The notes under the pieces: model-generated
The model's database searches: none
Seen by the model: the letters and a program-made list of their open reading frames with translations, nothing else
What the model was told of the DNA's origin: nothing
Shown: in pieces, positions 1 through 12,700 of the stretch
Numbering within the stretch: position 1 is the stretch's first letter
How the letters are laid out: the number at the start of each line of letters is the position of its first letter
Translations under genes and position numbers: made by a program
Assembly: GCA_031273645.1 (NCBI GenBank)
Contig: JAISRM010000022.1
Span: 1 to 19,993, forward strand
Direction: 5' to 3'
Source: Endomicrobium sp.
GTDB lineage: Bacteria > Elusimicrobiota > Endomicrobiia > Endomicrobiales > Endomicrobiaceae
DNA length: 19,993 nt

Positions 1-1
1 T

Positions 2-757
2 TATTACAAGCAAATGTTTGGATATGAAATTGATGATAAGAGCGCAGCCGCTATTAACATGTTATCAACTTTGCTTTTTCCGAAAGACTTCCCTAAGAAA
101 ACGCCTGCAGAAGCCGCAGCTTTAATGTTGGAAGTTAAAAAATTGCACGACGCAATAGCCAAATTAACCGATCAGCAGCAGCTGAAAAGCGTTCTTAAAG
201 CATTGGGCGGTTTCGAGGATTTAAAGTCTATTAATAGCCCCGAGGGGTATAAAGCGTTATCCGGAGCATTATACAAAGGCGAAACATTATTAGATGTTGA
301 CGTTGCTCTTGAGAACCTTATTAATTTCCAGAAAATAGAAGATTTAAGAAAAGCTATAAAGGATGCGGGTTTAGCGGATTATTACAAGCAAATGTTTGGA
401 TATGAGATTGATGATAAGAGAGAGAAAGCTAATGACATGTTATCAACTTTGCTTTTTCCGGAAGGCTACGAAGAGCCAACGTCGGTAACAGCAGCCGTAG
501 CTTTAATGAAAAAAGTTAAAGAATTGCACGGCGAAATAGACAAATTAAGCCCACAAGATAAGGAGCATGTATTAAAAGCTTTAAATAATATATTAAAAGG
601 TTTAAAAATTCCTTTTGAATTTAAAAATATAACCGATTTATCAAGCCCTAATGGATATACGGCTTTAGCAAGCGCTTTATTTAACAAATTCGGAAATATA
701 GAGGTTGCTGATGCCCTTAAAAATTTAAAATCTTATTATATGCTTGAGGAGATGATA
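2..757 (+). repeat. Tandem A-module pair A1-A2 inside the giant gene (126 codons each)
   Basis: Two adjacent copies of a helical module start at the codons for YYKQMFGYEIDDK (positions 2 and 380), a period of exactly 378 nt. Shared landmarks are NMLSTLLFP/DMLSTLLFP, a VKKLHD/VKELHG helix, LKAL, and SPEGYKALSGALY/SPNGYTALASALF. The module ends in a LRKAIKDAGLAD-type helix that leads into the next copy. The DNA at the junctions is almost identical (one difference in the first 42 nt, and an identical stretch at 59-82 and 437-460), while the interiors differ. This indicates recent or recurrently homogenised duplication. A1 is complete only if its first residues begin exactly at the window edge; further copies may lie upstream. 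Confidence 0.9.
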
Positions 758-3700
758 AAACAACTGAAAGACAATGACTATACAGTTAGCGATCTCATAC
801 AAACGGAAGATGGAATATATTATAACGCAACTAAATATGGGATAACTATGCCGATATATCCTTTTAATGCCAATGATGAATATACGTTTAACATGCAGAA
901 CACAGAATTGTTATTTGCTGCAAGAGCAGGATTGAATATTGCTGGATATGAGGTAGCACACAATACGGAAGGCGCTGATCATATTTTATATTATGAGGTA
1001 AGCAAAACAGTGAACGGCATTTGGCAGACGGTAAAAATATATCCCGTCTCAGGCAAAACGATACTTAAAACTCCACAGATGATAGAGTTGTTTAACAACG
1101 CTTTGTTAATAAGGGAACTGAGAGGTCTTATATCTGAAAATCCAGTATATCTTGACTATTGTTCCCAAGTGTTTGGAGTGGATATAAGCAAAGATAATCC
1201 CGCCACAGACGAAATTTTGATTATGCTGTTGTGGCCTTCTGAAGATGTGAAATTAACTGCGCGGCAAGCTTTTGATTTTATGAGAAATGTTAAAGATCTT
1301 CACGATTATGTGGCGCGTTTGACCGGAGAGGCTTTGTCAGGAGCTTTAGCAGTTTTGAAAGTCAATAATTTAGGCGAATTATACAGTATAAAAGGGTACA
1401 AAGCTTTGGCTTCGGCATTGTTTAACTCAAAAAATGAGAGAATAGCAGTTGAAAAAGCGCAAGCTAATATGTTAGACGCCATGTATCTTATTAAATTGCG
1501 CAAACTGATAATAGAAGCAGGGTTAGCCCCATTTTATTATATGGTGTTCGGCAGTAATTTAACGCTTTATTCAATACCGGATATGCCTGAGTCGGATATA
1601 AATATTTTGTCAACCTTGATGTTTGATAAAGGCGGACATCTTCTTAAAAACCCTGAAGAAGCCTTTGCATTGATGAAAAATATAAAAACTCTTTACGATA
1701 AAATAACGGCGATGTCTGCGAGCGATCGCAACATTATAGAAAAAGCGCTAAACGAGCTTTTGAAATCTTTGCATGACAAAGGAATGGCGAATGACTCTTC
1801 TTTTAGCCGGTTAGAAAGTCCGGCCGGATATACGGCTATGGCAAGTTATCTGTTTGACTCAAGCCTTGACGGCTTAAAGGATATAGTGCTTATAGATAAG
1901 ATACTGGAGTATGCAAACGGCAGGCTTGTAAAAGGAGACACAGATCCCCAAAGAGGTTTTTACTTTACTCTTGCCGGAAGACCTAAGGTAAAAGTTTATC
2001 TTTACAGTCCGTCTGGGACCAGACTTATTAACAGCGCTTATGGCGTTAGCGAAGCGATAAAAAACGCTGAGGATTTGGTTGCGCTTAAAGAATGGATGAT
2101 ATTCAATTACACAAGGCTTGGATACGCAAGCGAAGTTTTATACGCCCTTCCCGGCGGAAGAGATCTTCTGGAAAAAACTTTAGAAGACAAAATGGAAGGA
2201 GATATTCTGTATTGGCTGCTTCCCGACGGTCAGGCATTTTATCCTTTTAATGAAAAGGGAGAAGTAAAAAAACCTACAGATCCATCCATACTCATAGGCA
2301 TGCTAAAAATTGCCGCCGGTCTTGGAAAGCACGTTTTAGAACAGAAAGTAATAATAAGCAAAGACGAAGTCGATGCAAAAGGCCTTTACTGGACGTTCTA
2401 TTACGATGAATTTGGCGATTATGTCGCAACAAAGGCAGGACCGGGATTGACCGGCCGCAAAATATATCCCGTTAAATTAAACGGGGATGTAATGAGCGAA
2501 CATGAACTTGGAGTCGCCATACTTTCTACCGGAAAAATCGCAAAACTTAAAAAAGATTATGAGAGCAAACATAAGGTCGTTCTTGACGATAATTTTGACA
2601 AAGACAGATCTTCTATGTATTGGCTTATAAACGGATATCCGGTATATCCCGCTGACGCCGACGGCAAAGTAATGATTTTGTCTGAGCTTGAAAAAGCCGC
2701 CAAAAACGCCGGTCTTGAGGAAAATCTTATAAACGAAGCTTCAAAACATTATAACGTTAAGCCCGTAGAAAAAGCCGGCGACAGCGCCATAAATATAAGC
2801 TACCGCAGCGATGAAGCTAAAGCCAATGACAACTATTACGACGCCGATGTTCCTCTGTATGTTGTCGATGAAAAAGGCGAGCCCAAAATAAATGATCTTG
2901 ACGGGGTAAACAGAGCAATGGAGTTAGAGAAATATCGTCAAGAAGCAGTTAAGGCGGGTTTTAACATTGTCGTAAAACAAACGTCCAAAGGTATAAAATG
3001 GGAAGTTGCTCACCCTAATTATTATAAGAATGAAGAGGGCGAGCAGATAAAACCCGTAACTATATGGCCTGTGGACTCAGACGGTAAAGTCGGTTCAGTT
3101 GACAAATTAAAGCTTACTTTTGCAGCTGCCCAGCTTAAAGAAGTTGCCATATTCAACGGTTACGAAATTATAGAAAAGATAGAAAAGGACGAGAACAAAG
3201 GCAATATTACGTATTGGGAAGTAACGCATGAAAAATTATTTAAAGATAATAAAGGCAATACAGTTAAAGCTAAAGTATATCCTTATAAAAAAGATAACGA
3301 CGGAAACGTTTCAATAATAACGTCGAAAGAATTAAGCGACGCTATGAAACTGGCGCGTTTTATTAAAAACGCGGAACTCAACGGTTTTAAAGTTTCCATT
3401 TTACATGAAGGCGACGCCGGTTATGAAGAAAATAATCTAAAGCTAAGAGTTGCGCATAAAACTATTGAAGGCGTAGAAACGATAGTTTATCCGTTTACAA
3501 AAGGACTGCTTATAACCGAACAAAAGATGCTTGATGCGCTGCATCTCCAAAAACTTTATGACGATGGCGCGCAAGCCGGAATGCTCATAGAGCGAAAAAC
3601 CGAAACTAATGCGGCCGGCGATATAATTGAGTATTGGTCAGTTGACGTATCAAATGACAACATAGTTATAAGAGGTAAGAAGGTAAATAAAGTTAAAGTA

Positions 3701-6700
3701 TATCCTTTCAGCGCAAAAGGAAAATTAATTGCCGATGTGAACGCTTTGAAAACAACTGTAGAAACTATCCCGTATATACAGGATTTGAAAGCAAATAACA
3801 ACTTATTGAAAAATTTACCCGATTTATTTGATGAAAATGACTATTTATACTGGAATGTCCTTAACACAGACGGGATCGTGGATAAAATATACCCTGTAAA
3901 AATTGTTAACGGACGCGTTGTAGTAATGACTGACGCTGATTTTAAAAACGCTTTGCTTATGGCTGTTAATATGAGAAAACTTAAAGCGCGTATGGGAATA
4001 ACTGCCCAAGATCAGTATGATTCTAACAATTCTAACAATCTGTACTGGGAAATAAACGGCGTTAAGATTTATCCTTTTAATGCAGACGGAACTCTCAAAA
4101 GCGACAGAGAAATAGAGCTTTTGATTATAAACGCAAATAAAATAAACGTCGCAAGACAAAACGGCGAGCGCGGAGTCTATATAACCGCCGATAAGGCAAG
4201 GCTTAACGGCGCCGATGCGGCTAAAAACAAAATTATTTCCGATTTGTCCGAAGGTAAAATAAACCCTGAGGAATCGCCTTTGGGAACGGTTGATTTTGAA
4301 GAGTCGCCCATTAAAAAATCTTGGTGGGAAAAATTTACCGAATGGGTGTCAGGTTGGTTTGGCAAAGAAGCGTTGTCGCAGCAAGCAAGCGGTTCAGTCA
4401 GCGCTAAAAAAATGAGCGAAGAATCCGTACAAAAAGCTTTAAGCGTTTTGAAAGTTGTAGATTATTATGATTCCAAAGGCAAAAAATTGCCGCAAGCAAA
4501 AAAGAATTTCGCGGTAAGAAGCCAAGAGGTTACGGTTGCCGGAGTCAGACAAATAATGGAAGGGCCTAATGCCGGAGAATTAGTAGTAGTTTATCAGAAA
4601 GAATATTTTAAAAGAGAAAACGGCCGCATGGTTTCGCTCGGAACGGAACATTTAGTTGAATTTAAAGGAGAACTTTACGAGCAGTATTTTGACGCAGAAA
4701 CTAAGCAAATGATAGATTCTTCGACAAACGCTTCTTTGAATTTCAACCTTTCTGATAAAGCAGCCGAAAGAGAAATAAGAGGAGCTTTGCAGCTAAATAG
4801 ACACGAGAAGCTGGGCGCGGTTCTTGCAGTTTTAGATTCTAAATCCGCCGAAGAAAGCAGACATGTGTATGAAAGCGGCGATGCGGCGGTTTTTGGCGCG
4901 CAGCCTTCTTATGAAATGAATCTTAACAACGGCTATCTTGCGGTTTTTTCAAACGTTTACGACGCCGCCGGAAACAAAAAGGGAATAAAAGTTACTCTCT
5001 ACGGGAAGGAATATGGGTTTACGCAAAAAAGAGACATTATAGATTCTTCCGAAATTGCAATACGCGGCGGTTACGGCGTTTTGACAAGTTCAATGCTTCA
5101 TATAGACGAACTTTTAAACGATGCCGGAGACGTGTTTTTTGCAAGAGCCTATCCTGCAACAAGCATTGATAATAACCCGAAATTTGCTTCCGGTACGGTT
5201 AGAAGATGGAATGTAAAAACGACGGAACATCTGGACATAAGCGACGAAAATAAGCCCGTTCATTTAAATCAGATTTTTGGAGATTATTACGAAATACAAA
5301 ACGGACAAAGACGGCATATAATGAAACTTGTCGATGAGAAAACTGCGGAGCGTTTTCTCATTTCCCCGCAGCGCGCTTTCTGGGGAGGGAAAACCCTTAT
5401 ATTAAACGAAAAAGGCGAAAACGTTTATATAAATTCAGCTTCCGAGAAAGGCGTTTCAATTATAAATCAGTCCGGCATTAACGTTATAAACGGACGTTAT
5501 TTTGACGACGACGCGGTTAAACTTGAGGAAAATAAAGCCAAAGGACAAAATAACGAAGGTCATAACGACGCCGTAATTATAAGAGACGTAATGAATGACG
5601 CCGGATATGTTTTTGACGGAAAAGCCGCCGGATTTGCAAATGCAGAAGGCGCTCCGGTTTATGAAACTTCAAGCGTAACTAATAAATATGAAAGTTTTGA
5701 CAATGCGGCCGGCTATGAAGAGATGTTTGCCGATTTAGAGAATGCGGGTCTTGATAAAAATACGCTGGAAATCATCAACACGCTTAAACAGCAGAATCCG
5801 GATCTAAATTACAAACTTGAAGATCTTACGTGGGCAAAAAATGAGGAATTTGATAAAGCGGGCAACCTTATTTCTGTAGAATGGACGGCTTACTCTACGG
5901 AGTCCGCTTATCCTCTTATAAGCTATAAGAGCGGGTACGTAACGTTTATAGATTATAATATTGAGGAAAACAAAGGCGAATTTAGCGCTGCGATCAACAA
6001 TATGGAGATGTTTGATATGAACAAGCCTTATTCCATGCATTACAGCTGGTGGAAGAAGGCGATAAATTCAGTCAGTAAATTTTTCTTCAGACAAGAAGCT
6101 TTTCAGCCCGAGATCGTCTATTACAATACCGATGCCGTTTTCAAACCTGAAACAATATTTGACAGGCAAGACTGGGAGTTTATGGTTGATGCGTTAAAGT
6201 CCAGCGGCGAGAATTTTGCCGGTTCTATGGACGCGGTAAGCTGGATGAATGCAAATTTTTCCGAGCTCAAAGACAATTCTATAGATAATTTAAACAATAT
6301 TACGCCGCAAGACGCGCAGACACTTATGAGCATGCTTCTCCAAAACGCTTTTGACAAAGACGGAAATCCTCTTGTAAAAATGCCCGACGGCGCGATAATA
6401 GCGGTCGGCGCTAAAGAACATCCGTCTAAGCCAGACGGAGCAATTTATATTCTTACTCCTACCACATGGACTAATGCTAAAGACGCTCAAAGCTCCGTCA
6501 GGGATATGTCCGTTATATCGCAGTTATGGGACAGCTTAAGCGCAGAAGACATAAAAAATATAAACGAACTTTATTCGTATTATGACTACACTAAAAACAA
6601 CGGAGACGGCACTTCCGGCGGAGAAGTCGCTATGAATTTGCCGCTTGTCGAGCAGAAAGACGAAAACGGCAATATTACCTACGTTAAGCCTTCGGGCAAT

Positions 6701-9700
6701 GTTTTAACTCCGGAAGTCCGTTTGCAGCTGTATCAATTTATATACAGCCAGAAGATGAGCTTTGCAGGCGATAAGTCGGTAGTGTCGGCAGGCGAGGAAT
6801 ACAAGAATTTATCTCCGGAAGAAATTGCCGCAAACATAATTAAATCCATAAACGCTAAAGTGCGTTTTATAAAGGCCGCAAGACATATTGACGTAATTGA
6901 TAAAAAAATAACCTTATTCGGAAAAGAATTCACTTTAATACGGGTTTCGGCTTTGTACGCTTTAAAACACAGCAGTTCTGAAATAACGATTCCCGAAACG
7001 GGTTTTATATCGCGTCAGGATCATAAAAAACTTGACAATTTGCTTTATGCAAGCGACGGCAAATTTTCTTATGCCGCAGGAGACAATCTTGTTTTTGATG
7101 CGCGCTTTATAGGAGCGGAAAAATTTATTATAGAGCTTTTGCATAAGAATTTTTTCGCAAGTTTTGTAGCGTATTTGCTGCCTTTAAGCGTTACTTACTG
7201 GGCTTTAAAAAAACTCGGCAACTTGGGCAATAAAGACAAGAGAAAAAAAGAAGATAAAAAGCGCAGAAAAAATATCAACGCCATGACCGGAGAAGAACTT
7301 TTCGACGCTTTGAAAAAATTCTCGGCAAAATATAATGAAGCTAAACGAAAAGCAGGCGAAACAGCGGATATAATATCCGAAAAAGACGACGATATAATGA
7401 AACTCTCTTCTGAAATTATTTCCATAAGGAATATGGCAGGCGATATAAAAGTGTTTTTTGCTTTAAACGGACAGGCAGACGAACAAGAAAAGATTCAGCA
7501 ATATTTCAATCTTGTCGCAAATAATGACGAAAAAGCGGCTAAATTCCTTACAGCCGCCGCGAATTTAAACATTTTTGGCGTAGGAGAAATTACTCCGCAA
7601 ATATCCGATCGTTTAGTAGAAGCTCCTTCTGGAATTTACGATTGGATTAGATTAAATGCGCTCAGCAACCCGGATGACCAAATCAACTGGACAGAAAGCG
7701 CATATCCCGACATGATAGTTATAAAAAGAGCATCGGAAGTTCTCGGGCTTACTTATGAAAAGCTTTACGATTTATTAAAAGATATAAAGACGCATTCTTC
7801 AGATAGAGATTTTAAAAACGACACTTACTTGCTTTCAACATTAAAGACCGCTCTTGTAAATGCCGCCGAAGGCGCGGTGTATGATAAACTTGCCGAACTT
7901 TCTAAGTCTTCAATATCAAATGAAGAAAAACAGGCCGAATTAAGCGCTATATTTGCGCGCGCCTTGCCTACAGATTCAGTTTTGGCTTTGAGAAATATGG
8001 TTTCGCAGAAAATAATCACCGCGTCTGATGTTGCAAAACTTATCGGCAATATAGACGGAAAAAAGCCGTCTAAAGACAAGTTTTCCGATCTATATCTTGA
8101 GATAATAAAAAAGATAATCAACGACGAATATGAAAACAATATAAAACCTTTCCTTCCCGCAGGGCTTGAAAATCCTCTGGAATACAGCACGGGCAATAAT
8201 CTAAGAGAGAAAATACTTGAAAGAATAGCTCTTGACACCAGAGCTTCTCTTGCGTTAAATCCGTTTGCCGTCAGTAAATCTGGAGAAAGAATAGACATAA
8301 AACAGCAGGCCGGTCCGCTTGCGGCTACGGCGCAAAATTTGAAAGAGAGGATCATATCGGAGCTTTTGCAGGTTACGCAGTCGAGTTCGGATAAATCGTC
8401 GCTTGGGTTGAACGCTATATATTGGACGATGACGATGTATCTTACGAGGAAAATCATCCAAGTTGCCGAAAAAGGATCGGGGACAGAGATCCAAAAAAGA
8501 AAACAAATAACCAAAATGATAAAAGACACCGAATCTTTAGCCGATCTTCAGTCATGGTTTATTTTGGAAATGCAGGGCAATGTTACCAACGTTGCGCCTG
8601 AAAAAAGAACGAGCGGAGATTTGAGCAGCAGATTTATGGACGAAGATCTCAGATATTTATTTGCTCTTCTTACTGCAGATTTTGAAAGCAAAAATATTGA
8701 AGAATTTAAAAAATCAACTACAGTAAAACATGCGTCTTCAATCAATCTGTATAATATGACCGGAAGCGATCTAAAAGAGCATTTTTCTAATGTCGCTGAA
8801 TTTTTGATAGGCGCGAATGTATTGACAGTTCAAAGAAACGGCAAAAGCGCGCAAATAAAAAAGATTGAAGATATTGAGAACGAAGACAGCATAGAGCTTA
8901 TAAGCGCTATTATTGAATGCCACAGCAATATAAAATTAAAATTGGATAAAAGTAAGTTAAAAAACTCATCGTATTTGTCTGAAAATGAAATGGAAGTAAA
9001 AAATTTGTCAGATCTTGGCAGAGCTTTAAAGAATGATTACCTCTCTCTTGCCAAACATTTTAAAGTGTCTGCCATAGCTCAAATGGACGAAAAAGCTAAA
9101 CTTGGAGAAGGAGGAAAAAATCAGATTGTAAGCTCTCTGAAGAAAGTGCATAAAGATTTTCTCAGCAAGTTTATATGGTTTGGAAAAAAATCTTTGAAAT
9201 TCTGGGGAATAACCACAAAAGGACAAAAGGCCGGAATGTTCGCAACATCGGCAATCCTTGCAGGTTTAGGCATCGCGCTTCTTTGGGTTACTCTGCCTAT
9301 TTCGGCTTCTGCAACGGGCATATTATATTTTGGTTATTTGTTAGGTCCTACAATAGCTATGTCTTTTATGGGAGCGGCGCTGCTGCTTCCGAAAATGATG
9401 TTTGGAAAAAGCGAATCCGCTTCCATGAAGAAATCCTACGTTAAGCTTGCAAGCTTTTTTTCAATGTATTGGGGCGGCATTTTAGGCGGATTTTTCTTCA
9501 GAGGTCTGCCGATAGCTTTGTTTAATCTCGGCGTGTTTGGAGGAGGCGCTTTTGCCATTCTTCCGCTGTTTACTATAATAATAAGTTTAGCGATATGGGC
9601 TTTTATAGGTCCTTCAACTTTTTTTGCCATGTTTAATTTTATGACTTCGGTCAGAGGTCAGAAAGCAAAATCTGCGCAAATGCAGACCGAAGAATACAAA

Positions 9701-12700
9701 AAGAGAACGTTAAAAATAAAAATTCAAACATACGGGATCTTATCGGTAATAATAGGCGCTTTATCTTTGCTTCCTGAAGCCGGAGCTTTGCTTGGCGTTA
9801 CCGCTGCCGCTTTTGCTCCGTGGGTTTTGATTATAGGAGGAGCAGCGGCAATTATAGTCAGTTATGCATTTAAGGTTAGAAAATCCTCAAGATTTAAATC
9901 GATGTACGAAAGCATTTTGGCAAAAGAAAAATACGGCATGATAGTTCAGGGTTCGACCGTACAGTCTTACCTTGAAAGAACGGTAAACGAACTTTTTGAC
10001 AAAGGATATATTTCCGCAGCCGAAAAAAATAATTGGATTGAAGCATTAGACGGCAAATCTGAATTTATTCCTTTTAAAGATCCTAAAGCTCTTGAGTTTA
10101 TCGAATCCGCTTTTGAAAGTCTTTCTCTTTATAAGCCGGAACTTGGCAGCAAAAACGCCATACCTTCTTCTTCAATAGTCGTTCAGTCTTATCAGGAAGT
10201 TGCCGAGCTTACTATGGACAGGCTGCTTCTGCCTGAGACTTTTGACAAAAAAGGCAATTTGCTTGGAAAATACGCAAGCAGTCAGTCGCAGCGCTGGTCT
10301 GAGGTCATAGCTAAAATAGAAGCGATTTCTTTAGACGGCATTAATTCTTCCGACAAAGATGAACTTAAGAAATTTATCGTCAGGCTCAAAAACCTTAACG
10401 AAACTCATACGATAGATTTGCCGAAATTGGAAAGCGATGGGGCTAAAGCTGCTTTAAAAGAGATAGCGCGTCATGTTGAAGATTTCGGACAAAGAACAGT
10501 TTGGAGCCAAAGCGTAGTATTTCAGGATATAGCGTCCGATATTTACCAGATGCACAGAAAGCTCTCGTTAGATAATTCAGATCTTGCATATTCGGGTGTC
10601 CTTCCTAAAATATTTTCGCAATACGGCGGATCTCTTCAGGAAGCTTACAGACAAATAACTGCTAAAGCTGAAAGAACTGACGATGAAAATGCGTTTCTGC
10701 AATATTATCCTTCATATAAATCCAAAGTTGACGCTTTATTATCAACTACGTTTCAAGACGACGCCATGCATGGAGACGTTATTTTAACAGGAAATAGAAT
10801 GGGAGAAAGGCAGGTTGAGAAAATTAATTCTCTGTCTAATTTTATAAAAGATTTGGAAAAGGCCGCTAAAGATTATCCTGCAAACGCGGCATTGTTTAAA
10901 GGGCTTGCAGCAAACCTAAAAGCCGCGTTTTATAGCGGAGATGCATTAAAACCTATGACGCTTGGAAAGGTCGGCAGATCATTTGAAGAATTTAGAAAGG
11001 ACAATTTGTATGAGATAAACGAGGCGATAAAAATTATGCAGGCAGGAAAAAACACAGAAGACGCTGGGAAAGCTGTCGCTAATTGGACTAATTTTTCAAG
11101 ACACGGCGCAATACTTTATTATTCTGATTTTTACGACGTAGGATTGGGGCTGCATCCGATGTCTGACAGAACCGTGCCCGGAGCAAAAACCGCCGGACAG
11201 GGCATGAATATGGAAAGAATGGGCAAAGTAAACGATATGAGAGACGCTCATGTCGGAGTTATGATAGGACAAAGCGAATTTTTCCCGTATTTGCTTGCAA
11301 GAACCGGCCGCGATTTTGAGTCTGGCGCAATGGCTGTAAACAGCCCGATGACTATAGCTGCCGATGAAGTGGAATATAAAGGAAAAGGCATATTTAAAAA
11401 CCGCGCAAAACCTATAGTCTATAATGCCTATACTTACGGAAGAGCCCAGCTTAACTGGACTACCGTAGTTCAGCAGGGCGTTGATCCTTATACTTCTTTT
11501 TACGGAAAAGGCACTCTTTCAAAATATGCCCTTTCAACGCTTTTAACGCCCGGAGAAGATTCTGCCGCGCTTTACTCTTTAGCCGCATATCACACCTTAG
11601 GGTTTAACCCTTCGGGCGTAGCGCCGCATTCAAAATATTCTCCGATAAGAAAGCTCATTTGGGGCAGACCAAATACCAAAATAATTTATACCGAAAAACG
11701 CTATGCCATGAACGTAACGAGATTTGACGTTGAAGTTTTAGATCTTCTTGACGACAGCGATACTATCGGCTGGGACAGAAAACTTACAGTGCACACTTTA
11801 AACATGCATTATCAAAACAGCTATTCCGCGCTTATGTTTATGAGCGTGTTTAGGCTATTGGTATTGTTTTCAAGCTTTGCATATTTGATGCCTTTCTGGC
11901 TTGCGATTTTATTTTCTACGGTATTGTCGCAAGGTTCAAGCGTCGGCATGTTTGTAAACAATATATTTAACTACGGAGATGTATTTAGAGGATTTAGGCA
12001 TTCTTTAAGAGATTTGTACAGAGGTTTTCCGTTCTGGACTTATTTACAGCCGCTTATGGCCGAAGGCGTAAAAATGGCTGCAAACGCGCTTTATAAGTTC
12101 GGGGGAACTTATAAAGACAGGAAACTTAGAGAAGGAACCGTTAAGGAAAGATACGACGCTGTTGCTGTAAAGTGGGGGTTCATTTCTACAGTTTTTGGCG
12201 GATTGTCGTTTTGGCTTATATTGTTATTTAATTTGTTTCTTCCCGGAGTAGGAGTAGTTCCAAGCATACTGATGGCTTTTCTTGCGGATTTTATTTTCAG
12301 CCTTGCATCGACAGCTTATATTGACGGTAAAAACGCCTACGGAGCAAATATACAAAAAGACGGATCTGTCAAAAGCGAAAAACTCGGCTATTTTTATTCA
12401 AGAGCTTTGTGGATGACCTTGGGCAAAGCAATATTTGTATTCTTTTATGCCATTGATTTTTTCAGAGGAATGTGGAGTTCTGATATAACGTCAAAAAAGT
12501 CGGCTATAAATAAATTGTTTTTGAAGAGATACAATAGAGTTGCAAACACCGTAGATTATACAGCGTTTACTACTGTTGAAGCAGTTGCGGATTTTGAAAA
12601 GCTTCAGCCTGCATTAAAGGACGTCATAGAAGACGCAATGATTAAAGAATTGAGCAGCGTCGATACGAGCGATCTGCGTTCGCGTATGAGAAAAGCAGGT

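Noticed and set aside
14..16. ATG as the start of the giant gene
   Set aside because: The preceding in-frame codons recur at 380-391 as part of the repeat unit, so coding sequence extends further left, and no ribosome-binding site can be seen.
7825..8529. 234-codon antisense open frame inside the giant gene
   Set aside because: It lies fully opposite the clear coding frame, has no ribosome-binding site or domain, and its composition is what the complement of this codon use would give.
9175..9444. 89-codon plus-strand frame overlapping membrane cluster 1
   Set aside because: It is an alternate frame of the giant gene; the in-frame membrane segments explain the sequence.
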